NCBI GenBank assembly: GCA_036874045.1
Contig: CM072337.1
Coordinates: 6,076,001 to 6,140,000, forward strand
Direction: 5' to 3'
Length of the DNA: 64,000 nt
DNA from: Cymodocea nodosa
Lineage: Eukaryota; Streptophyta; Magnoliopsida; Alismatales; Cymodoceaceae
Shown one piece after another: positions 33,841 through 45,322 of the stretch (its first letter is position 1; each line of letters starts with the position of its first letter). The notes below the pieces were generated by a model that saw only the letters and a program-made list of their open reading frames with translations, searched no databases and was not told the DNA's origin. The translations under genes and the position numbers were made by a program.

Positions 33841-34159
33841 GCTACATTTTTATGTCAATTCATGATAAGCATTGTCACGATATCAAAAGATAACAAAAAT
33901 TAAAATTTATTTTTATTATTTAAATTTAGATTAAAAAGAAAAACATTAAACTTTTTACTTTAATGAAGTTTAAATTTCAAAATACATTACACATGAAAAA
34001 AGTTACAAAAAACATAAGAAAGAAAAAATTACATAATTATGGAAAATTACATTATTACAAAAGTAAAAGGAAAAAATAGTTGTTTTTTCTTAGTTTGCTC
34101 CAATATTTATGTTTGTAAAATCAGTCATTCAATTATCTTGTTCTTGTTAAGCACAACAA

Positions 34160-34480
34160 CAAGCAAGTTCTCAATCTTTAATATACATTAAAACTTTTAA
34201 AATATCTATTTTTAAAATGAATCTTCTTTCATCTAAAATATTACCATTATTACTAAAAATTTGTTTACATGCTATAAAAGAAATTGGAGTGGTTAATAGA
34301 TGTTTAGCCATGAAAGATAAAATAGAAGAAAACAAATTTGTTTTTTCCACCAACCTCTTATATCAAACTCATTCATTTTAAGATATCCATTCCACAAATA
34401 CTAATGATTTGTAGAATTAAAAGTATTCAATTCTTGTCTAAATACTAATGAAGATTATGATACACAATCCTCTTCATTTT
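34160..34480 (-). pseudogene. hAT transposase C-terminal dimerisation fragment
   Basis: The minus-strand frame 34353-34171 reads F-S-S-I-L-S-F-M-A-K-H-L-L-T-T-P-I-S-F-I-A, then F-S-N-N-G-N-I-L-D-E-R-R, then V-L-M-Y-I-K-D. This parallels the hAT C-terminal pattern of P-x-L-x-x-M-A-R-D-I-L-A-I-P-V-S, F-S-x-x-G-R-x-x-x-x-x-R and A-L-I-C-x-x-D-W seen in plant zinc-finger BED/RICESLEEPER-type transposases. A decayed W-W-K motif lies just upstream (near 34355). The rest of the transposase and the element ends are not recognisable. Confidence 0.75.
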
Positions 34481-35250
34481 AAGTATCCAAGAAACCATCA
34501 TTGATGATAATAATAATAGTAGAGATGATGAAATCTATTTCTATTCATAGTGATAGCATTACCATAATAACCTCATAATTTCTACAACCATTAGAGTAAC
34601 ACCATGAGTCACATGCTCACCAAGATGACATAGTGTTAGGGGAAATCACAATCTTCATAAATGGAAGATGCTATGAACATAATGATGGAGTTTCTTGGCA
34701 ATTCTTTTGATGGTTTGTGTGGTGAAGCAAGACTATCAAGTTGGATGCATCTATGAGTTATTTGACATCTCAAATTCATTAGTCACTAGGTCAACCTTGT
34801 GTACAAGCTCTTTGAATCCTCTACTTGCTAGCTATCAATCTAGCCTCATGTACAAGCAATCAGGTACACTTATAAGCTAGTAGGGAATTGGGATGACATG
34901 AAACAACTAGCTTGGTCCTCTACTAATGGATTGGTATCTAAATTGATATTTAATCTCATTAGGTATTGTTTGTGGCCCAATTACCCAAATCTAAAGGTTA
35001 ATGGATCCATGTGGATATCCATATATCCGAAAGTGATTATCCACACAACCACATAAATAGACAGATCAACCCTAAACAATGAAAAGTAATCTCATTATTC
35101 CTTTTTCTATCAATCTTTGTAAAGAAATTTCTACTTGGAAGATGTAAAAACACCAACCAAAATAAATCTAGCAGAAAAGATTGAAATACACCCTTCAATC
35201 TAGCAAAAGAACCTAAATAAAAGAATGACTACGCCCTCTAATATTGTTGG

Positions 35251-35536
35251 CTAATGGCACAAAAATTTAATAACAGAAACCAAAAAAGGAGCTTCTTCCA
35301 ATCCCCCTGGGTTCAGTTAAAATATGCAAAACTGTAAAATGATCTCATCCCCATGATATAGGATATACCAATAGAGACGATTATTTGAACTTACTAACGG
35401 CACGAAAATTCAAGAACAGAAACCCAAAAAGGAGTTTCTTCCTATCCACCTGAACTCAGGTAAAATATTCAAAACTGAAAAATGAGCTCAGCACCAAGGC
35501 ATAGGATATACCAAAAGACATGCATAGTTGAAATTT
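35251..35536. repeat. 143-bp tandem duplication in intron 1 next to exon 1
   Basis: The segment from CTAATGGCACAAAAATTTAA to GGATATACCAATAGAGAC (35251-35393) is repeated imperfectly at 35394-35536 (CTAACGGCACGAAAATTCAA to GGATATACCAAAAGACATG). It begins about 280 bases inside the intron from the exon 1 donor. Confidence 0.85.
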
Positions 35537-35819
35537 TAGCAACCATTAAAATCGGGGCATTACACTTAATAGATTATAGATCGGGTTTCGAACTTTCAAT
35601 TCCTTGTAACCAGTCAGCATCCGCAGCTCCGGTATGAAGAGATGCATAAACAACCACGACCTTCGTTGTTACGATAGAATCGAATGTCGTTTTCCTCCAG
35701 TTAACTAGTTTCAAATCGTGCATCTTCTCATCATTCCGGAACGTAATTCAATCAAAAAAACCAGGACGAAAAGGAAGAAAGAAAACAAAGCAAACTCGGA
35801 TTCAGAGAAAGCGTCGTAC

Positions 35820-35989
35820 TTCCTGTTAACCTCAGGCGGCATCGGGTGGGGGAAACCTGCGGACCCGATGGACGGCATCTGGAGGACGGCTTTGTCGTTG
35901 GAGCCGACAGGCGTATACTGCCTCCGCCCTTGTGACTTTGGTGGGGGTGACTCCTCATCGGCGCTTTTGATCTCCCCGTTCTCCGCCAT
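35820..35989 (-). CDS. CCC1: Cation-chloride cotransporter, coding exon 1 (N-terminus)
   Basis: First coding exon of a plant cation-chloride cotransporter, a family known to move Na+, K+ and Cl- together across endomembranes and the plasma membrane. It encodes 56 codons plus two bases of the cytosolic N-terminal tail. The start M-A-E-N-G-E-I and the block R-R-Q-Y-T-P-V-G-S-N-D-K-A-V-L-Q-M match the conserved N-terminus of plant CCCs. I chose the ATG at 35989 because the family begins with this motif and the context GCG-ATG-GCG is good. The frame stays open upstream to an in-frame ATG at 36133, which would add 48 residues unlike the family. The donor is AA|GTACGA at 35819; it leaves phase 2, which exon 2 needs. 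A nearby GAG|GTTAAC donor would give the wrong phase. The exon is GC-rich, unlike its surroundings. There are no stops or frameshifts. Confidence 0.87.
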
Positions 35990-36300
35990 CGCCACCTCGA
36001 TCTCGACCCTGGAGAAGCGGGCAGGTATGGGTTTGCAGCAGATCTCGTGGAGAATTAAAAATTTAATCGGAGAGAGGGAGCGGAGAGAAATGGAATTGAA
36101 ACGGAGAGGAGAAAAAATGCGAAGGTGGGGCAAGGCGAGGCTTCCATGGTCTTTCCTGGGTGGTGAAAAAAGGCATGCTAATTTTGGCGAAGGGTTTGTC
36201 TAGGTCGGACTGCCGCTTAACGAGATCCGAATACTTTGCCTTTTTCTTGACTCTGACGAGTAAAATATTTGTGGAATATTTTATAAAATTATTATTTCTT
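35990..36300 (-). promoter_or_regulatory. Putative CCC1 5' leader and core promoter region
   Basis: Immediately upstream of the CCC1 start the sequence stays GC-rich to about 36210 and is pyrimidine-rich on the coding strand between 36040 and 36120, as in many plant 5' leaders. It then drops abruptly into AT-rich DNA. A TATA-like run (TTTTATAAAATATT on the minus strand) lies at about 36276-36290, roughly 290 bases before the ATG. An in-frame upstream ATG at 36133 has no stop before the main start. The transcription start is inferred, not shown. Confidence 0.4.
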
Positions 36301-37439
36301 ACGTAATTTAAATTTTCTCCTTTTTAATTCCTCCTCTACCACTTACTCTTTTTTCTCAAGTTAAGATAGATGGGTATATACGAGAGAAAAATGGATGTAA
36401 AAATACCAATTACGTATATTTTAACTCGAAGATAACATGTAATTAAATTTCATTATTCAATGAATTCAAACGTCACGTCAACTTATTGTTTTACTTTTCC
36501 TTTTTCCCTGATAAAAATTGAAAATTATTATATTCATTGTCATTTCGTCATCCTATCCTAAAATCAGTTGAATATATATGGCTAAAAAGATCAATCCATT
36601 ATTAGCTAGTCAATATTTTGTTTTAAATATCAACAATTTGAGATTATTTTATCATCCATCATTTGTTATCATTTTTAAGTGCCGCTTTTCACATGTAAAT
36701 TTTACCGTTGTAATTTTGATATTGTTCAATCTAATATAAAGTTTGAGATTCATATGTGTGCAAGTTTCTATACATACATAGGTGTACCTAATGTTCAAAT
36801 GAAACTCATGAAAAGGTATAACACATCAAAGCCTCATAGAGTGAACGATCTCATTAAGAAAGGAAAATGAAATTGTCATTTAGTTTAATTAAGAAAACCA
36901 AAAGAAAAAGTATCTCCATCGAAGGATAAAAGAGGAAAAAGATATTGGTCTATGTTAGAGATAATGAATAAATGTTTAGAGTACAAGATGAAAAGTTATT
37001 GGGCATCCACCTCACCTGACTAAAAACTAGCCTTCCAAGTATAACAAGACGTAACTCAATCGAAGTGCAATAACATATCACAAAGATAGATGATGACATA
37101 TTGGAAAGAAATGACAAATCTACAAGGATTCATTTAAGTCGAAGACTGAGTGAAATCTAAATCACAAAGATTCATGTAAGGCTCTAAATCTAAATGACTA
37201 AGGTAAGGCACCATGGTACCTGCGAGGGTTCATGTAAATTTCAAAGCAAACGGGAATGAACTACAAAGATTCATGTAAAACACATAAGGCATAATTAAAA
37301 GATAACAAGGATAATGAACCTACGAGGTTTTATATAGGTCTAGGCTAAAATAATAAATGTAGATAGCAAGGATTCACGTTGTTGTAGGGTTGATTCTAAA
37401 ATAAATGCTAAAGTGGTGACTAGCAAGGATGTATATAGG
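36301..37439. other. Upstream spacer, no gene seen
   Basis: AT-rich DNA upstream of CCC1. A 63-codon open frame at 36679-36870 has no recognisable domain. Between about 37120 and 37390, phrases like CAAAGATTCATGTAA recur at irregular spacing, suggesting a worn-down tandem repeat. Confidence 0.5.
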
Positions 37440-38460
37440 TAGTGTTCGAGAATTTTATAATTCTAAATATACCTCAAGTGCATAATGTGTAAAGTAATAC
37501 CTCGACAAATGCAAGTTAATCTCATAGGGAGTTTGAGAGGAAAATCTAAAACTTAAGTTACTTATATTCAATAAAAATTCTTTATGTTGTAGTTAATACC
37601 AAAAGATTTCTAAGAAGGTCATAGTCCTAATTTCTATTATTTGACAAAAATTCCAATCTTCATAACTTAATGTAGGTTGATTCAAAATTTATAATAAAAT
37701 ATGCATTGGAAAAATTAAGAAGTCCTCTGCTAGAGAAATTATTTCTAGGAATTACCAACTTCAAGAAATCTAGCAATTAAATGTTGCAAATGACTAGTGC
37801 AAAATAGAGTCGCATATAAAAACGGAATTGTGCCTTGTACTTCGAAAAATCAAAACCCCTTCATTTCTTAAACAAATCTTATGACATCACTCTCAAAACA
37901 AAGATTTTTCAGTGTACTATTCACGAAAATTAAGATTAAATAGTGAAAAATGATCAGAACAACTTCATAAGAAAATGGTGAATTGTGAATTTAAATTGAT
38001 TAAAAACTTGAAGCACAAAATCACGGCAAACACAAAATCTTTTCAAACTATTTTTTTGTTTATGCATAAGATTTTTACACTATCACATAAGATATAAAAT
38101 TCAAATATTTTCAAACCTTTACCCTTAAACAAAAATTACATTTCAAACCAAAATTTCACTTACACCCTTTGATCTTCAAAAAATACATGAGAATTGACCT
38201 CTAATTTCTCACTTAGCACTTCTTAAGCTACTAGAATCCTACTCCTTGAGATGCTTTATAGACCTTCAGCTTGAATCCTCAAACTTTACTCTCCTCCAAG
38301 TGTATCTCATGTGGTGTAGCTTGATTTTTGTGTAGTGTGGATATTCTGACTCTATGAACTTTAGATGACTGGATTTCTAGAATGTGTATGTTGAAGTGAT
38401 GTCCCGAACTGCAACTCGAAGTCCTTATTTATAAAGTTTGATCTTTAGGTGCATATTCAT
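37440..38460. repeat. Candidate degenerate LTR or other TE remnant
   Basis: The start (ACCTCAAGTGCATAATGTG, then a TCTCATAGGGAGTTTGAG phrase) follows the same pattern as the solo LTRs A and B (CTGCAAGTGCAC, then TCGATCCCACAAGGAATTG). That suggests a distant relative of that repeat class. No coding domain and no clear ends. The next 1 kb (38460-39470) shows nothing recognisable. Confidence 0.3.
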
Positions 38461-39469
38461 CTACTTCTTACATTTTTCCATGTTTTTATTAAGAATATTC
38501 TTACTTTAACTTCATATATAAATCCTAATTCCCAACTATTTGTTTTGATAATGAAAAACCTTAACTGTTTGTTGAAAATCTCATCTATCATATGTTCTAT
38601 TAGTCATTACACTTACTAGCTGTAAGTCGGTAAATCAAAGAATATGTTATAACTTGAAAGATAGCTAACGCACAAATGAGGCAACACACGGTAAGTAAAG
38701 AAAATATCCGTCGTGGATGTCAGCAACTTAACGAAGGCTATGCATTGGAGTTCACTAGGCATATGGAATTAACTCAAGCTCAGAACTTATTACTCTTAAG
38801 CATCCAATACTCGATGAGATAAGAAATAAAACTTTTGAATCGTTATTTCCTAATACCATTCATATACACATGTGTCGGCAACTTATTTAAGTCACTTATG
38901 CTTGGTAAGTAAAGTATTGAGACATACAACTGAGGAGCATTCAGGTAAAATGTATTTATCGAATCTTAAAGCATATTCCAACATCTTAATAAATACCTAT
39001 CAATGTTAAATGCTAACTTACCGTTTGAAATTTGAATTCTAGAAGATTATTGCAAATCTACAAGTTACCTTATTATAGGTTGCATTTCAAGAAAGGGAAC
39101 GTCAAAATAAAAGAAACTATTGGAGACAAGAAGAAATGATGAAAATCATGGATTAATTAAAGTTCCCAAAATTAAATATCAATGAAGATAAAAATCAAAA
39201 GAAAAAGTGTGAATCGTGTGTAAAGTACTAAGCATAGATTAGAGTAAGCTAAAGACAATTAGAATTCTTAAGCACCTAACTCCCTCTACAAACGTAGATT
39301 ACAAAGTCAAGATTCTAGAGTATTCAAGGAGAAACACAGAAAGTTAATTTTTGGTTGTGTCCTATTTGATTATTGTGTGTTCTTGGGATAAATTATTAAT
39401 GCAATTTTTGTCGAATACTCATATGCTTAAATTGCTAGCTCCTTAGGTTTTTATTTGATAAAAACCTAT

Positions 39470-39925
39470 CTCACTAGGGTGTGGTGAGAATTGTACTCAA
39501 GTTTGGGGATTTGAGAATATTCTAAGGTTGGGGCCTCACATGTATACTACATAGTTGGTGCTCTATGTAGGTGTGTTCAAAGTTGTGGCCTTATACCTAG
39601 TTGGGTGTCAAGTTAGAAAACACCATTAAAGTTAGGTGTGTAGTCTAGAAAAACACCACTATAATAGGTTGGTATTAAGCTTAGAAAAATACTGATTTAG
39701 TGGAATTCTTAATGTTGGAGCCTTGAAGAGTGGATTACCTCATTTGTATGAATCACTATAAAAAGTCTCTTGTGTTGTTTTAGTTCTACTGCAAATGTGT
39801 TATTCTTCTATGTTAATTGTCAACTACAAAAATTAAAATTGTAATACTATAATCATATTCTTGGGTGAACTTTAAAATTGGTTAAAGTTAATCAATCTCA
39901 TTATTCACCCCCCTCTAGTGAGCCA
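39470..39925 (+). repeat. SIRE-type LTR 3' portion
   Basis: Contains GGTGTGGTGAGAATTGTACT, repeated phrases about GTTAGAAAACACCATT, and the end block TTATTCACCCCCCTCTAGTG with a possible terminal CA at 39924-39925. The primer-like site appears only near 40431, so about 500 bp of unexplained DNA (39930-40430) intervenes. Confidence 0.6.
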
Positions 39926-40430
39926 TCAATTCTCAACAATTCTAATGTTCTTTTGAAATTTAAATCACTCCACATTCTTCAACACCATGTTCTTCATATT
40001 CTAGATCTATAGGAAATGAATCTTTGGAGAATTGTTAGTTTGCATAAGTTGTTGCCTTTGTCATATAGTTATGTCATAGCCTTCATACAAACTCATATAG
40101 TTATTTCATAATTTTTCAAGTTTTTCACCAACATGTTAAGGAACCCGCTGAGGAACTCGATAGGAGATAAGTTGATAGACCTAAAGGACCCATAGGCAAG
40201 TGACGAGTTAACACTTTAGGGATCTGTGAGGAGACAAGTAGAGGGACTTTATGAACTTGATGGGAGAAGGGAGAAGGCCTTAGGGACCTATGGGAGAAGG
40301 CGGTTAATCCTAATAATTCTTCTCGTGAACTCAGACTTGTGAGGTATTCTAGGACTTACTTAAAAAAATTGGTAACATCTTTGCTATCAATTCTAGCTTT
40401 TGGCATAATGGTAGCTCGATCCTAATAGTG

Positions 40431-41040
40431 GTATTACAACTTGGTTGATTTCTTAAAGATTTAATTGTTTGAAAATGGCTCATCAATTAGAGGGTCAAAA
40501 TATCCATAGGTCTCCCTTGCTTGATGGAAATAACTATAACTATTGGAAAAACAAGATAGAAAATTTTATGAAATCGTTAGATGTTAAATTATGGAGAGTT
40601 ATGGTTTGGGGAATTCCACTTATTGTCATCCCTAAAGATAAATGTGATGAAGATAATGAAAAGAAAGTGTAGCTAGATGCCAAAGGTATGAATGCTCTTA
40701 CATCTACTCTTATTATTGATGTCTATAGTAAAATTTCTACATGTAAAAATTCACATGAACCTTAGCATGTATTAAAAATAACTTATGAAGGTACTTATGA
40801 AGTAAAAGAGAGAAAAATCAATATCTTGTTAAGAAAATATAAATTATTCAAAATGAGAGAAAATGAAACTGTTACTGATATGTTTTCATGATTTATTAAA
40901 ATTACTAATAGTTTGAAAAACCTTGGAAAATAATTTACTATGTGTGAATAGGTTACCAAGGTGCTGAGACGTCTTACTATTGAATGAAAACAAAAGGCAA
41001 CTTCCATTTAGGACTCAAAAGATTTGAGGACATACTATTA
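40431..41040 (+). pseudogene. SIRE-type primer site and gag N-terminus
   Basis: TGGTATTACAACTTGGTTGA at 40431 is a decayed methionine-tRNA primer site. Gag begins M-A-H-Q-L-E-G-Q-N-I at 40474 with L-D-G-N-N-Y-N-Y-W-K-N-K-I-E-N-F-M near 40518, matching SIRE gag. After a stop at 40672 it continues in other frames (a V-L-R-S-L-T-like block near 40965) to the border with E7 at 41049. Confidence 0.72.
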
Positions 41041-41048
41041 GGACCATA

Positions 41049-44000
41049 TGGCTCACTAGAGGGAGGGTGAATGGTGATCTATGAGTAATTTAACATTTTT
41101 CTAACTTGTTTGATGAATACTTTAACTTGTAGTCATATGAATGTAATTAAATCATGTACAACGAAAAAGATAAATAAGAACACAAGGAAATTTTACGTGG
41201 TTCACCAACTTAGCTAGTTCACTCCCAATGATCACTTAGGTTTCACTAAGTGTTCAAACACTTACATACACTTGCTTTTAAGTCAAAGCAAAAACCAACC
41301 TCTTGAGTTTTTTGGTCGTAGCTCTAACCAACATCTCTTAAAAGTTTTTAGGTCGAAACATCAACAAACCAACCTAAAGCTTTCAAGTCAAAGCTCAACA
41401 ACCAATTGTTTGTGTTTTCCCAGCATTATACCAGAAAAACTTGGATTTGTTACTTCTGTTTTTACTTAGTTAATTTATCTTTATGCCTATTCTTTCTTTT
41501 AAAAGTAAACAAACAACCTTTAATACAATTTAGATATTAATTCCAATTTGTACTTTAACTGCAAGTGCACAGTATCTATTGTATCAGTGTGCAAGTACAG
41601 GTCGATCCCACAAGGAATTGCTAAAGAACTTGAGAATTGTTCGTTTGTTAATAATCAAATTTATATATTCAATAAGCTCTCCATTGAATTACAGTTAACT
41701 CAACGAACTTAAAATTCGTTGAGTTATGGCTAACTCAACGGACTAACATCGTGGACTTAAGTTAACTCCACGAGTCTGTCTTTTCTTTTTAATACTACTA
41801 TTTACAGAGGAATTCGGCCAACCATTGGGCGATTCCACAGATTGTAAATAACATCAATTAAGCTCTTTAATGTTAGTTAACATTGAATTTATCATTAAAC
41901 AATACTAACATTCAGATAATTCAAACAGTAACCATTAAAATCTTTAAGTCTTTTGAATGAACCAATTTCAGTAAACTATAAAACTAAAACAACATAAAAC
42001 AATCACAACACTCACAAAGATAACATTAATCACGATACAACATAAACAATACAACACTCAAATACAACATACAAACATAGATAAATTGTTTTTGTATTTT
42101 TGTTTTAATATGAACATGGAAATGGGCGAAATGTGAAATGTAAAGTAATCTCAATTGACAGTAAATACTTCCGTCACTACTTGCAATGCGATTACACCAT
42201 TGAAAATTAAACCACTTACAATTTTGTCTCCTCTCCCTATAGAATCGCGAGTCCAGAATTGCAAGATGATCTCCTCTTCAACATATAGGCATCAGCTCGA
42301 AGCCAAGGATAAAAGCTTTACGATCTCCTGAAATATGAGTCGGCGCTTGGTGAAAATGGCTTTCCTTCTCGCGACGATCACTCCTCACAGTGGTTGTCAA
42401 GCACTATGTTTGGCTCGGAATCGACCCAACATCAAGAAAGTATTCTCACAAACCTCTGATGGTTGGTGATTGTGGTGGTGGTAACGATGGTTGGTGTGGT
42501 ACTTCGAAGAATTACCGATACTGTCTGCAGAAAGCTTAGTGCTCCTCCTCTGTACACATTGGCCGTCCATCGATCACACACACTTTTCTTCTTTTTCTTC
42601 TTTTCTTTTATATTTCTTCAGTAGTAACTGCTTCTGCTTGAATGGTCGGTTGAATTTCCTTCATTCATATCAACGACGATGATTTCTTCTCTTCTCCTTA
42701 CACGCTACGTGCAAACGTGACTTTTTTCTTCCAACTGTCTGTTCCTGCAACCACTACAGTAGCATATTAGAAAATACATAGTCCGTGGAGTTACAGATAA
42801 CTCAACGAACTTTCTTCGTTGATTTAACTATAAAACACGTGCATAAATTTAATTATCCGATGCTCAAGTGCATTTCGGATACTTATAACTTAATTATCTG
42901 ATGCTCAGATGTATTTCAGATATTTATAAACTTAACTATTTGATGCCTAGACGCATTTTAGATAGTTATAGATAACTCACCGATATATAACTTAAGTAAA
43001 TCTACCAGATCTCGACATGTGTCAGCAGTAGTTTAATCATAAAATAAACATTTCAGAGAGTTACAGAGCTAACTATCTGATGCTCAAATGCATTTCAGAT
43101 AGTTAGAGATAACTCACTAAAAATCCACTTAAGTCACTTTCCCAGAACATGACACGTGTCCTCAGCTATTTTATAAATAATAAGAGATTTTGGAGAGTTA
43201 CACATATAATTGTCCGATGCCCAGCTACAATTTCGGATAGTTATAGATAACTCACCGAAAGTTCACTTAAGTCATGCATTATGGTTTCGACATGTGTACT
43301 TCAGGAAATAATAAACTATTCTTTCAAAACATAACTGTTCGGCATTTTAAACATAACTATTCGACATGTTCGGTCTGTTAAACATAACTGTTCGAAATAT
43401 CAGAAAATTCAGATACTTAAGAATTTTACAGTCTACAACTTACCGACAGTTCAGAAATGTACTAAATTAACATTAATTTCCCAAAATTAAGCAGATTATT
43501 CAATTAAAGCATATAACAATGCAATTATAACATAATATCTTAATTCTCATATGATAAGCTAAATATTATGCAATTAACCATCATTTAACCGTTAATAATA
43601 TGCACTTTTCATTCTAAACACCAACCTCTTTGAGTTTTTAGGTCAAAACCCAAACCAACACCGTGTGCAACTTTCTAGTTGAAGCCATGAACCAATGATC
43701 CTTTTTAGATCAGACTTTCAGCACTTAGAGAGCTTTGATGATCTTCTAGTATTTTCAACTTTCAGCTTGTTCTCAACTATATTGAATTTGAATTAAACTT
43801 TCATCAGTAGTGGTAGTTGATTTGCAATTTGTATTTTATCTCTATATCTGATTGTATACGTAATCTTTCTCTTATTAGTTCTACTTGATGTTGAATAATT
43901 TGTTTGTATTTATACTTGTAAATCCAATTATCATATTTTCTCTTCAACGAATTTATTCTATTGTACTTACTGATCGCCCAAACCCAAATATGGTAAGTTA

Positions 44001-44505
44001 CCGTTCAATATATTAGCCTTTTGTAACCTTCCGATTCTATTAAATTTTTGGATAGTTTTATGTTGAAACCTTTCAAAAACTATCTTTGAAACTCTCCAAA
44101 TAGTCAAATAGTTATTCTCTTATTCTTGTCACGTGAGATTTAAGTTACGCATGTGAGGACTTTTAAGTTTGAACTGTTCAGCTAAAACCTTCCAATTTTT
44201 TCTACCTTTCAGAACGTTTCGTTTAAAACCTTCCGAAAACATTCCTAAACTTTCCAATCACTTGAGAAGTCTTTTTATACTTGTCACGTGATTATTTAAG
44301 TTTTTCACATGAACTCTCTTTAAGTTCGGATGCTTGGATTTGAAACCTTCTAAAATGATTCATCTTTCGGATAGTTTCACTTGAAACCTTCCGAATCTTT
44401 ATTTCAAAGCTTCCAACTTCTCTTGAACCTTTATTTCTACTTGTCACGTGATACTTTAAGTTATTTATGTGAGATCTTTTGATTGCAAACTATATGTACT
44501 GAAAC
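41049..44505 (-). repeat. E7: SIRE-type LTR in minus orientation, split by solo LTR A
   Basis: The plus strand starts TGGCTCACTAGAGGGAGGGTG, the complement of the usual SIRE LTR end. 41049-41406 and 43621-about 44500 are joined across solo LTR A by a CCAAT/CCAAC duplication and share repeated phrases such as TTTTTAGGTCGAAAC. E8 starts at 44506, probably inside it, so the remaining end is not in view. It carries three TTGTCACGTGA motifs (44127-44136, 44281-44291, 44441-44451). Confidence 0.65.
41407..43620 (-). mobile_element. Solo LTR A (2.2 kb, inverted relative to B)
   Basis: Plus-strand ends TGTTTGTGTTTTCCCAGC and CATTCTAAACA, i.e. TG/CA, flanked by CCAAT (41402-41406) and CCAAC (43621-43625), one mismatch. 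The whole interval is the reverse complement of 48958-51104 with moderate divergence. There is no primer site, polypurine tract or coding domain, so it is a solo LTR left by recombination of a longer element. The internal palindrome GACACGTGTC is at 43151-43160. Confidence 0.85.
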
Positions 44506-45322
44506 TGTTGAGTATTTTGTTTTGATGATGTGTATTAAATGAATGTAATCATATTTACTCAATTACTATTGTTTGTAAAAGTAAATTAAGAACATCAATT
44601 AATACAGAAAAAGTTTACTAATATAAATATTTGTTTGTATTGGATCTAAAATTATGGTATGTTAAATAACTAGTTGTTAAGTGTTATACTAACTTTTCAT
44701 TTAACTAAATGTTAAGTTAACGTGTATTTTTATTGTAAAATATGATATGTTTTAAAGTTACATTCTCTATATCATGTACAATGCACGTTAAGACAACTCA
44801 TTGAGTTAGTACGTTATTTGTAAAAAGTTCATGTGAGAACTCGTTGAGTTATAGGCTTAAAGGTTAAAATAGGTTATGTGAGAATTCGTTAAATTAGTGA
44901 ACGAAAAGTTAAAATGAAGAGTCAAACTCGTTAAGTTAGTATTATGCACGTGGTGAAATTAAAGTTTACGAATGTTATATTGTATCATGTGAGTTGCACA
45001 TGTTTAATTCGTTAAATTAATATAACTTCATGCATTGAATTACTATATTGAACACTAAGGCAATACATTAGGTTAACGTTTAAACTTAAAGTTACTATTT
45101 TTGCATGTGGTAAATACTTTATTGTTTAAAACATTTATTTTTTACTGGTTTGTTGAGCTTCACAACGAAGTTAGTTTGTTGTGTTAACTGTAATACAACA
45201 GAGTTAGTTCGTTGAGTTAGCATAACACCATGAAGCTAGCTCGTTGAGTTAGCGTAATACCATAGACTTAGTTCGTTGAGTTAACTATAGTACATGTCAT
45301 GTGATTTGGTACATGATGAACT

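Larger units (their letters stand above)
18186..35819 (-). other. CCC1 intron 1 (17,634 bp, transposon-filled)
   Basis: Bounded by donor GTACGA (35819) and acceptor TTTTTTAG (18186). It contains, in window order, a LINE remnant, Copia element E6 split by E4 and E5, a SIRE integrase fragment, a hAT transposase fragment and a tandem duplication. Between 18186 and about 19940, 21700 and 22220, 33840 and 34160, and 34500 and 35250, I see no recognisable coding or RNA gene. Confidence 0.85.

Noticed and set aside
35990..36133. Extended CCC1 N-terminus from the in-frame ATG at 36133
   Set aside because: The added 48 residues are unlike any CCC N-terminus I know, whereas M-A-E-N-G-E-I at 35989 matches the family start.
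35718..36203. 161-codon open frame on the plus strand
   Set aside because: It is the antisense shadow of CCC1 exon 1 and its GC-rich leader. It has no domain, while the minus strand encodes the conserved CCC N-terminus.
36679..36870. 63-codon open frame upstream of CCC1
   Set aside because: No domain recognised and of a length expected by chance in this much sequence.
41407..43620. Solo LTR A (and B) as DNA transposons
   Set aside because: Their ends are TG/CA with 5-bp duplications, the LTR pattern, and there is no terminal inverted repeat beyond the few bases expected of LTRs.
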